Assembly: GCA_034509425.1 (NCBI GenBank)
Contig: JAVTVJ010000220.1
Coordinates: 1,426,001-1,490,000, forward strand
DNA length: 64,000 nucleotides
Direction: 5' to 3'
DNA from: Eopsaltria australis
Taxonomy: Eukaryota; Chordata; Aves; Passeriformes; Petroicidae
In this document: piece after piece, positions 1 to 12,939 of the stretch
How positions within the stretch are numbered: the first letter of the stretch is position 1
Layout: every line of letters starts with the position of its first letter
The notes under the pieces: model-generated
Databases searched by the model: none
What the model saw: the letters and a program-made list of their open reading frames with translations, nothing else
What the model was told of the DNA's origin: nothing
Position numbers and translations under genes: made by a program

Positions 1-960
1 AGCCAGGGACCCTCCGTGCACATCACACACACCTGCACCAGACATTGCTCCCTGCCTTTGATACACTCAGCCTTGAAGAAACCCAAGTGCTTCTGCAATT
101 ACCTGCCAGTCAGATCTCAAGTGGCTCTGCCCGCGGGCCAGCAGTGGATTTTGCCTCTGCCCAAACATTTCTTTTGCCTCATAAAGCACAAGCAGCATGT
201 GCTGAGCTGCTAGTGGGTCCAGCAGTCACCTCCACACTTATGCAGAAGAGCTGAGCAGCAGCACTGCCAGTTTTGGTAGGTCAGTGTCTCAGACATCTCC
301 AGCACTGCACAGCCACGGTGTGCTCACTGATTCACATAATCACTGGCTGACAGTAACCAATTAACCATTTTACGGAGCCACATCCCTGATTCCTGCTTCT
401 CCAGGCTGCTCTGGAGAGCTGAGCTGTAGCAGCGTGCTGTGACAGGAACTTTATTCTCCATTTTATGGGATCTGCCCCTTTTAAGACACCTTGAAGCAAC
501 TGTACTCGGGGAGTTATCCTTTCTCTTGCATCCAAAGTCTGGTTCTCCTTGACAGGTCCCATAGCAGAAGGACATAAGAGGAGCAGTGAGAGGCAGGAGG
601 ATAAACCAGGTGCTGAAGCTGTAACTCTCAGGCTGGGATTAGCTGCTTTTCTTCCCTCGCACAAACCCTTTGATTTTCCAATAACTTCTAACAGCTGTTG
701 TGATTTCTCAGTGGGAAGCGGCTTTGTGGTTCAGTATTTTCTCCTCTCTCAGACAGAAACTGAAGCAACGACAGAGCTGGAGAACCAGGATGTTAGCTAG
801 CCCCCAAAATATGTAAATAAACATTGCAGCATTTTTGCATACAAGGAAATTACTCATTTATCCAAAACAGATTTGAGTGGGAGCAATTTACTGACTTAGA
901 GGTGTGGTTTACTGTGTGGCTGGTGAACCTCTGCAAACTCCTTATTCATCTTTTACTTTG

Positions 961-977
961 TTTTTTTTTTTTTTTTT
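961..977. repeat. Poly(T) run
   Basis: Seventeen consecutive T residues end in GCAG. It looks like a strong splice acceptor on the plus strand, but the following sequence matches no exon I recognise. It may equally be a poly(A) relic on the minus strand. Confidence 0.8.
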
Positions 978-3900
978 GCAGGTCTCTTGAAGTGCTGTGT
1001 CTCTCCAGCTCCCAAAATCTGAGAAAATCGTGGTTGATAAAATGTCCACCTCCCAATCAAAATTGCTGCCATGACTCAGAGCTGCAGGTGGGGCCATTCT
1101 GAACACTCACTGTCAGATAATTTTATACAAATTGCGTGTATTAAAGTGATGCTTTTATCCTTACACAGCCCTTTAGACCAAATGTGGTGGTAGACTCTGT
1201 ACTTACTGAGACTATTTTTCTAATGTGAATATCACTGAAATGGTACCCAGGAGGGACAAAGCAGAGGGAAAGGCTCTCCAGATAATTTTTTCTGGCGACA
1301 TTTAAAGGAGCTTAGCATTGTGGGCAAGCAAATCACACAAAGGGCTGCAGGTGAGGGGCTGCCTTGGCATCCCTGTGCCTTGTCTAAGAGAATGGAAGAA
1401 AGTTGCCCAGGTTTGGGCTACACAGCTCCTCTCTGTCCAAGGCTGGTGATCCAGCAAAAGCATCTTGTGGTATGAAAGTGATGAGTGCTCCCCACTGCAG
1501 ATGTGCTAAAACAAGTGAAAAATAGCAGCAGCAGCAGGCTGCAAGTTGACATCAATGCTTCTTCTAATTCACCTCTTTCACAAAACTGTCACTTTCCACC
1601 CCCTCTCCCATTTCAGATAATAACTTACTAATAGGAGATGTCTCCAAAATAGTTGCTAAACCCCCACTGGTAGGAGCCACATCAATGCCAGTGACCTCTC
1701 TGATGTGCTGGTCTACAGCCATAGTTATCACATCACATGGTTCACAGCCCTTGTGATGTTTCCAGGGTTAGAGACCTGTACCTATGAAGGACCCAGAGTG
1801 GTCCAAAAGGAATGTCCTCCTCCGGGTCATGAGCAAATGTGGCCTCAGCCTCTCTGACATCACCCTTCTTACTGACACCAACACAGTGGACTGCTTTCTC
1901 CATTAATAACAAACCCTAAGGGCTTTAAAAAGGCTGCTGGAGCCCTGGGGATGTGCACAGTGCCATTAAAAGATGATTCATTGTGCCCTGGGGAGAGGAA
2001 GAGTAACTGTGACTCTCTTCCCCCCCAGCAGGGTGTCCTGTGATGGCCCAGGGCAGCACTGAAGCCAGTGCAGGCCCTGCCCTCCCACACTTGTCCCCTG
2101 GCCACCATGTGATCCCTCGCACTGCGGTGCCTCCTGGCATGTTTGCTCTTGCTGCAGCAGCCCAGCAACAGTCCCAGTTCAATATTAACTCACACGTTAT
2201 CTACCACTCCTCTTTGCAGTGGCAGAGTGCACTGGGTGCTCTTCCTGTGTTTGAGTCAGTCACCCTGGAGCACAGCACCCTTCTGCTGTGCTGGTACCCT
2301 GCACTCCTCTGAGCCGAGAGGAAACAGGTGACCAAGAAACTGAGATATGTGGGGATTCAAATCTGATGGTCACCATGACTAACACAAACAGAACAAGACA
2401 TGAACTGTGATAACTGGCTGTAGACACCAATAAAAATGGGATAACGCACCTTAGACCAGCTGTACTGGTGGGGCACAGAGGATGACGTTAAACCTCATGC
2501 AGAACTTCAGTTTCTAAAAGCTCTTAGAGAGACAGAGATACAAAAATTTTAACTAGAGGGTCCTCCCTGAAGGAGAGGTGATTTTACTGCTGTCTGCTTG
2601 GCAGGACTGAACGAGGCCAAGGGCAGAGAAGTCCTGCAGGAGTGCAGAGCACTGGTGGAAGGCCATCCCCAGAAGATGAATGCTCCCCTGCATCTCAGGC
2701 TCTCTTGTTATCTGCTGTGTTACAGACCCAAAGGTTTTCCTTCCCTCCACATCCTATGGGAAAAGTCATGTTGTAACACACACAGTCTTTCTAACAGACA
2801 CAGCAAAACATCAGCTCCATTAATAACCAGGCTTTTATTCACTGACTGTCCCATCTCTAACAATTCTCTTCTTATTTTCCTCTCATCCCACAAATGGCAT
2901 CATGAACTGTTTATTCCTGGCTCTTCCTTACAAACCTTGCTCTCAAATGAGCCTCGTGAAAGGACTAAATGGGAAAGCACCAGATGCATGACATCCTCTA
3001 AGAGCTCTAGCAGCCAGGGAAGGACCAAGGGCTGGCACCAGCTCCTGCCTTCGCTCTCACCAAGCCCGAAACCACACAGCGCTTCATGCCTGGGTATTTC
3101 TGAGACCTCTGCAGAGCAAAAAGACCACTTTGCTCCTTTCATCCAGTGATGCTGCTGAATGCTCCTGAAGCGGCAACAGCTGAAACCCATCTCCCTTTCA
3201 CTCCTCTATAATTTCTGAGCAAGGATAGAAAATTATAAGCCACAGCCAGTGTTAAAGTATAAAACCAATTCTGGAAAGCATAGCGGGGGCAGTGCTGTGG
3301 GTACTCCTCTCTCACACTTGGACACCAGCTCCTCCAAGGACAGCTTCTCCTTTGCCCGTCTCACATTGTACCAGAGAGCAACTCTGGCTTTTCAGACCTC
3401 CCAGCTGGTAGCTCAATCTCACTGCATGAAGCAGCCAGTGCTTTCCAGAAAGTGTCATTGCACCACTTGCAATGACCTTAATTTCTGCTGAGCCACTTCC
3501 AAACCCGGAAAAAGACAAAAATCATGACATGACCCTGAAGCAATCATCTCTAAACATGACATGCAGCCCTTTCTACCACCATCCTCTTACCTCCAAACCC
3601 ACCCTATCTCATGAGGACACACATTTGAAACAATCCAGTGCTCTGGAATCTATTTTGGAGCCAGGATCTCTGCTCAGCCAGACCTAGTGCTCGGAGCTGC
3701 GTCGCTGCCCGAGGGCAGAGTTTGTCCCATTGTTTCTGTCTCCAGTGCCTGGGTTCTGGTTTTTTCTGGACATGTTCTGGGTATGGACTCAGGGCAGGTA
3801 TGAAGCTGTTTGTCTCATGACTCATTCAGCTTTGTGGACTCCCTATCAGCAGCTGCTGGATGTGAGCCGTCCCCAACATGTTCAGGCACAGTCCTTGAGA

Positions 3901-6900
3901 ATCCAAGCAGGTGTGGCTGGAGGCTTATCCCTCAACCTCATAGGATTTCTCTATTGCAGCTAAAGTCAAGCATTTGGCTGGTTGGATTAACCCTTGCTGT
4001 CTTTGTGAAATGGGTTTCATTGAAAACAAGCATCTTTCTCTCACCTTTTGATTTCTTCTGTGGTGTGGAGACAGCTGTGGATCAATGAAAGTGTCCTCAT
4101 CGATCACCCTGGATGTTTTTTGCTAGACAGAGGATTGAAATACTGAATCCTTCCTCTGCCAGTCTTTCCCATGGTGGGGGATAAAACCTTTCCGAATTTC
4201 CATCAGGTTATGTGAGGTTTAATCCCAGAGGATTCAGTCTCCCAGCAGATAAAGTCAGTCTCATAAATACATTTGAAAATTGGCCCTCATTTGTCCCAAA
4301 TTTGCCATAGTTCAGCTTCTCTGATGGCTATCATTGCCCTGCTCCTCCCCTGCCCCCCACCTCTGGGGTGTTCATACCAATCAGACGCGATTGTACATAC
4401 ATAAAAAGTAACTCTGGATTGAAAAAGTTTGTATTTACAAGTTGAGCCTTGCACTGTTGGAATTAGACTCTAATTAGGTCAGCCACGTTCCCCTGGTAGG
4501 GTAAGAATGATAGTGCTGGAAAACACAATTTATAAAGACCCAAAAATAACTCATCCTGCTGTTTTGTAAGAAAGATGTGTTTTCTCTTCGCCCTGTGCTG
4601 AGGACATTGCAGTCAAGGCCACTTGGGCACACTGTTAGCAGCCACACAGACTGGCTTGGTCCCACGGGCAAAACTGGCCTGAGCCTCAATTTCCTCCTAC
4701 CAAAGGTGGGATATTTATCCTCCCCAATTTGGCAGGGCTGTGGTGAGGTCACCTGTGTTTGTCAGGCATTTTTTCACTCTTGGCATGAGGCCCCAGGCTA
4801 TATTACACAGGGGTTTTTTTCCCAACTTGCACTTTAGCCTTATCTACACCTTCTGTGAAGTGCACAAAGGGCACAAACTCAGATTAAGGAGGCTCAAGGT
4901 AAAGAACAAGTCCTTGGCTTTGCCCCAGCTGCTTTTCCGGGGTGTGTGTCATCAGCAGAAAGGGTGCACAGAATCCCTTGGAAGTTGCTCAAAGCAGGGG
5001 ATTACCTTTGAATGACACAATGGGTGTTGGTCTCTTCTTCCTCTGAACGCATTTTTGTCACGCAACCGCAACCATGGTTTGCAGCTTCCTGGTTACTCCA
5101 CAGTGCTGATCTTCTGATTCCACAAGACTTCACAGGTTTCAGCGCTGCTGACAAATTTGCCTTGTAAAGCCTCGAAGAATGACTTCACACGTCAGCCTCT
5201 CTGATTTAGGATTATCCTAACTCGTTAACAAATGGTGATGAACGTGCCAATTGCCTACTTAATGAAGGTTTCTACCAGGCTGGGAAGTCAGCGGCCACAC
5301 CGCCTTGGCTTGGAGGGACGTGCCCAGCATTTCCAAGTAAACAAGACAGCAAAGCTAAAGAACTCCTGGAGCACAGTGGAAGTGAACAAAAACCCAACGA
5401 AAACGTGTTCACATCAAGTTCCTTTTGATTTTGTGGGAAATGCAGGTTTGAAATGAAAATAATTAGTGAGGCAAGAGGAGGAGAGGAAAAAATAATAAAA
5501 ACGAGAGGCTTATAAAAGAAAAAACCAGAACAGAAAAGGAGCAAGGAGAAAAATAAATAACCCTGGAGCAAAAACGCAGAGGGAAAAAGAGGGAACAAAA
5601 GAGACAAATAGCAGGAAAAGGATCAGTAATGAAAGCCCAGATTACTTGATTCAGTCAAGCCACTGCTTGTGCTGTTCAGGGCAGGGCGGGAAGCCAATCT
5701 GTTTTCTGTGGTATTGTTTAGGCTACAAATACCGTGGCAGATTTCCCATCCACTCCCATGTTTATGTCGGTGCTCCAGTCCTAGCCACAAAAACGTGTGG
5801 GGGAAACACATCCCGAGAAGAGTGAGGGCTGGAAGCTGGAGGATGATACACTTTGGAGCCAAATGGCCCCAAAAAAGCACTTCTGCACCTTATGGCAATT
5901 TTGCAGGATAATGTCTCGTTCAGGAGATGCTGTGGCAGGAGGATTTTCATCTTCAAAATGGGTACAGTGATACCTCTGGGTTATTACAAGCTCCCAGCTG
6001 CAAAGGGCTGCCTGTATTTATACAACACTGCATTATTTATAATATCCTTTTCAGGAGCAGGAGAAGATGAGTTCTTTCCTTCACAGTTTGACTATTTTTT
6101 TTCTTCCCTTCTCCCACTTGGAAAACATTGATTTCTCGCCCTCATTTCTCCTACCAGAGCTGTAGCTGACCTGACTGTGTTTAGTCAGGTTTACTTCTCT
6201 AGGCCAGATGCTCAGTGGGTGAAAAGCACAACCAACCACCCTGGAATAACAGAGCTGCCCTGATTTCCCCCAGCTGGGATCTGACCCTGCCTCCCCAACG
6301 TCTGCACGTTTGTGGGAGCTGATTAACAGCTGCTACAACACTTCTGGGGAGGGGACAAAGACATAAAAAAATGCTGGCCCCGTGGATTTCTGTTTCTGAG
6401 TCGGTTTTGGAAGTTTATTGCTGCAAAATAATAAAATATTTAAGACTGATCAAATTTTGTGCGGAAACTATTTGAGAGTGTCAGTGTAGCTGAGAAGCAG
6501 CGGAGGTTGTAAGATTTTACAGTCCAGAGCAAACAGTGAGGAATTTCAGTCCGTGTTACATTCTCACTGTCCTGAGCTGTTAACTCGTGAGCGCGCTGGC
6601 AAGGCACCCAGAAACTTTTTCAGCAACAGAAGAGTCTGGAAAAATACTTTTTTCCCCTTCCACAGAACAAATGTACCAAGGACACAGATGTTTCCAAAAG
6701 GGTTCTTTTAATCAGAAGCAAGTTTGCAAAAGAAGAAGTAACTTTCTCATATAAAATTGTGGAGTGGTGAAGGTGAGGCTAACAAGAGGTGTGGAACAAA
6801 AATCTGGGGCAAATCTTCAAGGAGACACTGAATTGAAAGCAATGATCTGATAACCAGAGTACACCGAGGGGAGCTCAGACACAGCTGTGGGAGGTGGGCC

Positions 6901-7551
6901 TGCCCCTAAGCTGACAGCAGATACCAAACCACAGGACGGACTCCAGCCCAAGAGAGGCAAAGTGAGCAGCTACAAACTCACCAGAATGTGAGGTTCTTGC
7001 ACCTTTCTGCTACCTGAGAGCTCCCACTGCACTGTGAGAGGCCCCAGCACGGCCCAGGGGTGTAATGGCATCAAAGGGAGACCTGGTGGCACTTCCCACC
7101 TGCAGAATGCCACCACTCCGTGGTAGCAGAAATTCCCAGATCTAGAGAGTTGGACACAAATGGGAAAACACCTTGATATAAAGCCCTGTAACCCCATTCC
7201 TTCTCTGTATCCAGTGATTCAAGGCCCAAGAAAGTGCACAGTGATCAAACAGCATTGAAATAATGAATTTCCTGTCAAGTCCTGAGGCCCCAAGACCGTT
7301 TAAAGTGGGCAAGTGGCAGCTTTGAGAAGATAAAATTCTGAGTCAGAGCCTGAATCTCAAGTGCTAAGGGTACTTCACTCCTTGTTCAAACAAATCTCAC
7401 CTGTCCCAAGTGTCACGTGTGTGCTTATCCATTGTGGCTCTCTGCTATTGGGCGAGGCAAACTCTACACCTGCACAAAGTGCAAGGCAGCTTTCCTTGTC
7501 TGGGAGGGCAGGGGGAGGACAAAAGGAGTACAGAAATACAAAGAACAGAAG

Positions 7552-7693
7552 GGACTGGAAGTGTCCAAGGCCAGGTTGGACGGGGCTTGGAGCAACCTGG
7601 TCTAGTGGAAGGTGTCCCTGCCCACGGCAGGGAGGTTCAAACAAGGTGATCTTTAATATCTCTTCCAACCCAGATCATTCTGGGATTCTCTGA
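7552..7693 (+). mobile_element. CR1 LINE 3'-end fragment
   Basis: The sequence carries the avian CR1 tail: GTCCAAGGCCAGGTTGGACG, GGGCTTGGAGCAACCTGGTC, GGTGTCCCTGCCCACGGCAG and then TCTCTTCCAACCCAGATCATTC. It is in plus orientation and 5' truncated, as most CR1 copies are. Confidence 0.9.
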
Positions 7694-10600
7694 CTTGTCA
7701 GGTGGAGCCATTTCAGGCCCATCATGTTCAGTCTTGGGGTGAACGTGCTCCTAATTCAAGGGTGGCTTTCCCTCAGGAGGTTTCAATGGGTTTTGGAGAA
7801 CCACATCATCACACGTGTGGCTTTGTTTGAACACCACACCAGCAAACCTTTCCCCACCTCCAGTAACCTTGTAGCCTCTAGGAACACCTTGATAATGTGT
7901 GGATTCCACACCTGCTGGCAGCAGCCTATAAAAACAACCTAAGGAATGTGACTGAACTGGCAGGAATTCCAGGCTGAGTGGAGCTGTCTGCAGAACAACC
8001 TGCCCGTGTCCCAGCAGCTCTGTGGTTCTTCCTTTTCAAACATCACCCCTCACTGTGTGTGCTCTTCTGGCTGCTACTGATACAGGAGATCAGTAAAAAC
8101 AGGAGGTCTTGGCATCATGGTCAGTCTTACACATCACAGGCTTCTGGACTTCAAGATTTCTCATGCCTCTGCCAGAGGTTATCTTTCTTATGTAGTGGTT
8201 TGCTTTCTTTTAAAGTTTCTGATAAATTCCTTTCCTAAAAGGATTTTTCTCCAACAAGTTGTCCTGTTTATCTGAAAGCAGTGAGTGGGAGAAGACACCA
8301 GTGCTCTGTTTGTATAAAGATCTCTCTCTCCTCCCTTTTTGGAAAGCAGATTAGATAATCTTTGGATGACCCAATGGATTTCTTGAGGGAAGCAATGGCA
8401 AAGATAATAAATGCATCCCCATGTCATGATATTTAGTCCAAACAATTGCTACAGCAACTTCTGGCAGAGATCTTGGCATAAGGAGGAAAAATGAGATCTT
8501 GGCCCATCTGCAAAACATCACTGGTTTTAACATTCAAAATGAAGAAGGAAAAAAAAATCCCTTTGGGGTAATAGATTAGTTTCTTTTTTGTGTGTTTTTT
8601 TTCTTCTCTTCAGTAATGCCAGCTGCTCCCTACAGTGGGATCGCTGGCCAAAGTGTGATTCCTTTAGTAAATGCTGGTGAAAGCCTTTGTGCTCTCACCT
8701 CTCCCTGCCCTCCCCACGAAGGCATTCCACACGAGAGACTCCCAGGATAGGGAACAAGAGACTGTCATTGATGAAAGCAAGGGAGTGCCCTCTCCTGTCC
8801 CTTGTCACCACTGCCATTTGTACCTGCACAGCGCTGGCCTTGCCCAAACATCAGAGCGTTGAAAGGTAGGAATGGAAAATGTCCCACCCAAGGTGGGGAC
8901 ACACTACGTGTGACATGGATTTTGGGGGGATAAAATGCTCCACTCAGAGTGGGCTGGAACAGCACAGCTCCTTTCCTGTGTGCACGTGATTTATGACAGG
9001 GACAGCCTGAGGTTTGGTGCTGGGAGCATTGCTGGCACTGGTGGCTGGTGTCACCTCAGCCCTGGCAGGCGGTGGAGACCTGGGCACATTTTACCTGCAG
9101 GAGACTGGATATTGTTACAGCTATTGCATGAAAAACAAGCTCCTATTAAACCATTCCCTGAAATGTCTCCCTTGGTCATTTCATGATGCTGCTTTTCTTT
9201 TTCAGTAACAGTCACCAAGAGACCTGAGAAACAGGGGAAGGGAAATAAATAAATAAAAATGAAATATCCTAAGAAGGCATTTTAAATATAAGCCTTCATT
9301 TTTCAAGACTGTTCTAAACAGGAAGATGGAAATGGAAGCGGATTCAATGGGTGAAGTTACTGTAACATGACAACTAATGTTTAAAAGTTGTATTTCAAGG
9401 ATGCAATTCCCAAAGATTGCAGCAATGAAATAGAGCTTTCTTCTTAACTGATGGAGTATTTCCTTTCAGATAAAACAATTTCCCTGATATGTGAAGTAAA
9501 TAAAACCTACCTATTAACCATATTTTACAAGTTGAGTGTGTTAGCAAGAGGGTGCAGGCATCACACATGGAGCTACACGGGATCCTGCACAGCAGAAAAC
9601 TCATCCTGTGCTCAGCTGAGGGCTGAGCAGGGCACTGCACCTCCTCACTCTGCAGTTTCCTGTCGAAAATAAACCCACGTGCCAGCAGAGCCAGCTCCTG
9701 AACACAACATAACCAAGACTGACAACAGCATGGACGAGGATGGAACAGAAGTACCTTTGTTGGGATCAACAGGTCCTAAAGGAATCACACCTAACCTGTT
9801 ATTTCAACAGCAGTCAGAAGAAAAGAGCCACACAGCCAACTCAGCAGGTCCTCAGCAAGCTCAGGCTTTTTAGTTGCAGCTGGTTCTGAGAAAAAAGGAA
9901 CAGTCTCTTCTCCTTGCTTTGTACAGATTGTGCTGCTCCCCGTGTTGTCCTTCAGCGGAGCAGTGGCCACGAAGTCCATTTCCTTTATTCCCCATGGTTT
10001 TCTTGGGGTTTATTTTTGCTCAATGTGGTATCAGATCAGCCCCAGTGAGTAACTGCACCTTACAGCAACTGAGATCTGGCAATATTCAGGAGATGTGGAG
10101 TTACACTATGCTTTCCTTTGGAGCAAAGTCTTCGGTGTTCTGTCTACTTCCTACTAATTTCCATCCCTAAAGTCCTCAGTGGTCCTTGAAGGGCTCCTCC
10201 TGCAGCACTACCTCTTACACCTGTTGGACAAGCGCCATTAAAATTCCAGGAGCAATTGCATTGCTGTGTCAAACGTATAAAAACAACGTGCTTAAAATAC
10301 GTAATCTGGTGCAGGAAATGACAAAGGAAAAGGAAAACAAATCAGAAAGTCACGCAGATAACTTTGTCTAAGAAACAAAAAACAGACTGAAAACAAATTT
10401 TGGCAGTTCGGTAATTAAAGCAAAGTCCATATGGCTTAAGAGAACAGTCAAAGTGCACAGAAGGCAGTGGGTTTTTTGTTTGCTTTGCATTCCTCTTCAC
10501 AGCACCACTCCAAGTCATCCTCTTTGGAGCCCCATCCCCATCCCACACACATCCTACCCAGGTGCAGAGAGGGGGATGACTCACAGGGTTTTGGCTCAGC

Positions 10601-11428
10601 CGTGTCTTTGCGAGTCCCTTGCCATCTAAGGAGCTGCAGATCATTACCCCAAACTCAAAAGCCCTTAAACACACCCACTGGAGTTTTTGGTTTTGAACTT
10701 TTTCTTCCTGGAACCTTTGGAGAGGAACAGTGATCCAGTGCCAAATTCAGAGTCTGCTTGCACCAAGAGCAGCAGTGCTGGGAGGCAGTGCTGGAGAGTA
10801 AAAGCAGTTCTGAGATCGTTTGCCCTGTCCAAGAGGCACTGAAAGGTGACAGCAAGGCTGAGTTGGCCCTTGGACCTCAACTGCTTTGGTGAGGTCCACC
10901 ATGATACTCCCAACCAGGCCCTCTGGTGTCAACAACCTGCTCTGAAGACACCACCTCCCCCTGCCACAGATGTCCCACACCCCTGGAGAGGACAGGGACA
11001 ATTTCCCATAGCAGCAATGCCCACACGAGCCTTGACAGGACATTAGCAAGCACCAATTTTCCTGGCTTATCCACCTGGAAGGAAATGCCACATCCTAGTG
11101 TGGCAAGGACTCTCCTACTTCCAAAATCACCATTTAAACTCATGATAAAAAAGTCTGGTGACCCAGGATTGTTGCTATGTCCAAGGGCCGGACTTGGAGT
11201 CTTTCAACACCTGACAACTTCCTTGTGAGTAAAGAACTTGCTACTAAACATTACAGACTAAGGAAAAGGACAGAAAAGAAGAAAACAAAAAAGTGAGCTG
11301 TACAAAAGGATGGGAAACAAACTAAAAATCTCTTTTCTTTCCAAAGGCTGTAGTTTCAAGTGCACAGAGCAGGCTGTAAATGTGCACAAGGTAATTCATG
11401 ACCCCAGTGCCTGAAAAACCTGGTTAGC

Positions 11429-11434
11429 TTTATT
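11429..11434 (-). terminator. Candidate polyadenylation signal AATAAA
   Basis: The plus strand has TTTATT, so the minus strand reads CCAAATAAAGC. A U/GU-rich stretch (CCTTGTGCACATTT) follows roughly 40 bases later. A variant ATTAAA is also present closer to the stop, at 11714-11709. Which signal is used cannot be decided from sequence. Confidence 0.35.
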
Positions 11435-12148
11435 TGGAGACACTTTTTTGCTTCTCCCAGATATGAAGCTGAAGAATCAATAAAAGGCACCTGTGGACAC
11501 CAAAACTCACCCAGTCTGTGTGGTGTGTCTTTGTACTAAAAAAATCAAATCAAACAAACCCTGCCACTGTGGACTTCTTTACAGACCAGCAAAGAGAACT
11601 GCAGAATCTGGGTGAGAAAGGATGCTCAGCTTCTGTTGGCAGGGCATGGTAACTCTGATGATCAAAACCCTCATCAATTAGTAAAACTCTCTAGGTTGTC
11701 ACTGCAATTTTAATTGAAAAATTCGTCTGGCTTGCTGGGTTGTGTCCTTTGACTTTTAAAAAATGACTGACTCAAATGGTACACGCAGTCCACGAGGAGG
11801 ATTAGAGCCACACCAAAAATAAACTGACCTTACATCTGAATTCTTCCCACTTGCTTCACCCGCCACTGCCTACAGCGCTCTTTTGAGCTATCTCCTCTTC
11901 CAAAGGCCCTGGAGTTGGAATATTTAAAGGATGCAGCAGGTCCCATTTGAAGAAGAAAGAAAAGCAGGTCTGTAATTCAATATAAATACACCAGTAGTGA
12001 GCTTAGAGCAGACACAGTGACACATCTGAGCCTACATTGATCAGCCAGTGCTCCTAATGTGTGGAGCGGCGAGGAGAAGAGAGGGGGTGTCTGCTTTTCA
12101 CCTAAAAATGTGTCCCTGTGCTATGTTTTTCTACTTGACCTTGATGAC

Positions 12149-12213
12149 AGAGAGAAAAGAAAAAAAAAGAAGAGAAAAAAAAAAAAGAGTAGAGAAAAAG
12201 GAAGAAAAAGGAG
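12149..12213 (+). repeat. Low-complexity polypurine tract in 3' UTR
   Basis: About 65 bases are almost pure A and G on the plus strand (GAGAAAAG, A9, A12 and AAGGAAG runs). In the SDK1 transcript this is a U/C tract. A second, GA-rich tract with AAAG repeats lies about 90 bases away, at 12306-12347. Confidence 0.85.
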
Positions 12214-12305
12214 CCTGGGAGGTTTTATGTTTTCTCTTCAAATCACATCACAAAGTCACTCATTGCATCTAGGGAATTCACCTGCTTGTTTGGGAGCGGT
12301 GGGAC

Positions 12306-12347
12306 AGGAGGAGGGGAGAGAAAGAAAGAAAGAGGGAAGGAGAAGGG
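12306..12347 (+). repeat. GA-rich microsatellite-like tract
   Basis: A purine-only run includes three to four AAAG units (GAGAGAAAGAAAGAAAGAGG) between GAGG blocks. It lies in the presumed 3' UTR and is UC-rich on the transcript. Confidence 0.8.
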
Positions 12348-12663
12348 CATGGGAGCTGCTTCCTGAAGCAGAGTTACAAAAAGCAGTTAAAAAACCCCTA
12401 CTATTCACAAGTGGTTAAAATCATCACTGTTCGGAATTCCTTTTTTTTCTTTTTGTTTTCTTAAACAAATGTTCGGCTAGTTCAGCTCCGTGTTTTTATA
12501 GAGTTGATTGTCTTCGGAAAGAAAAAAAAAAACAACCCAAACCAAAACACCAACAACCCAGCCTCAGGTGTGTTCCCATCCGTTTCTACCCTGATCAGAG
12601 AGTTCCCCTAGAGTTCACGCACACACGGTCACTGCCACTGTCCCGCCGTGTCCCCAGCCCCGC

Positions 12664-12939
12664 TCAGACAAAGGAGGAGAATCCTGTCACTGGAGTCCGG
12701 GAGCCGGGCGCGGGCTGTCCCGTGGGGGTGTACACCCCTCCTGAGCTCTGTGTCGTGATGACAGTCTGGAAATAGGGTTCTGTCTCGCTGGCCGTGCACT
12801 CCTCGTATCTGTAGGACGCCGGGTGCTGCTTCACCCCTTTCTGCTGCCGTTTCCACGAGTTGTAGTAGGTGGGGTCGCTCATGTAATGGTTCACAAAGGA
12901 GTGCTTGGGCAGCTCGTCCTCGTAATCCGAGTCGGTGAC
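12664..12939 (-). CDS. SDK1: SDK1 exon E14: C-terminal tail, PDZ ligand and stop
   Basis: The coding part of the last exon is 276 nt, giving 91 residues and TGA at 12666-12664. It reads VTDSDYEDELPKHSFVNHYM, SDPTYYNSWKRQQKG, a variable Tyr/Glu-rich stretch, then TTQSSGGVYTPTGQPAPGSR and TPVTGFSSFV. The HSFVNHYxSDPTYYNSW block is a Sidekick signature. The terminal SFV is a class-type PDZ ligand through which Sidekicks are known to bind MAGI scaffolds for synaptic placement. The acceptor CTGCTGCCCCAG and phase 0 fit E13. The GGVYTP ending points to SDK1 rather than SDK2. Confidence 0.97.
   Translation of the reverse strand, partial: VTDSDYEDELPKHSFVNHYMSDPTYYNSWKRQQKGVKQHPASYRYEECTASETEPYFQTVITTQSSGGVYTPTGQPAPGSRTPVTGFSSFV

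Larger units (their letters stand above)
1..11404. other. Flanking sequence downstream of SDK1, no gene seen
   Basis: Open frames here are at most about 180 codons, on both strands. None has a recognisable domain, biased composition or convincing splice context. Contents I can name are a T-rich run at 961-977, an A-rich purine stretch near 5450-5620, a CR1 tail at 7552-7693 and a short AAAT repeat near 9244. The rest looks like unique non-coding DNA. Confidence 0.6.
11405..12663 (-). other. SDK1: Presumed SDK1 3' UTR
   Basis: Sequence after the TGA has no continuing frame and no splice pattern I can recognise. I place its end provisionally just past the first clear AATAAA on the minus strand (11434-11429). 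It contains two long purine tracts on the plus strand, which are UC-rich in the transcript. The true 3' end could be further downstream. Confidence 0.4.

Noticed and set aside
961..1102. Poly(T)-GCAG followed by an open frame, looking like a 3' splice site and exon on the plus strand
   Set aside because: The downstream peptide has no recognisable similarity, and no donor or neighbouring exon supports it. Poly(T) runs commonly mimic acceptors.
2598..3149. 183-codon plus-strand open frame in the 3' flank
   Set aside because: It has no recognisable domain, a Ser/His/Leu-rich chance composition, and overlapping open frames on the opposite strand. There is no supporting promoter or splice signal.
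12629..12856. Alternative minus-strand frame overlapping the last SDK1 exon
   Set aside because: It is an out-of-frame shadow of E14. The true frame is fixed by the Sidekick motifs and the E13 junction.
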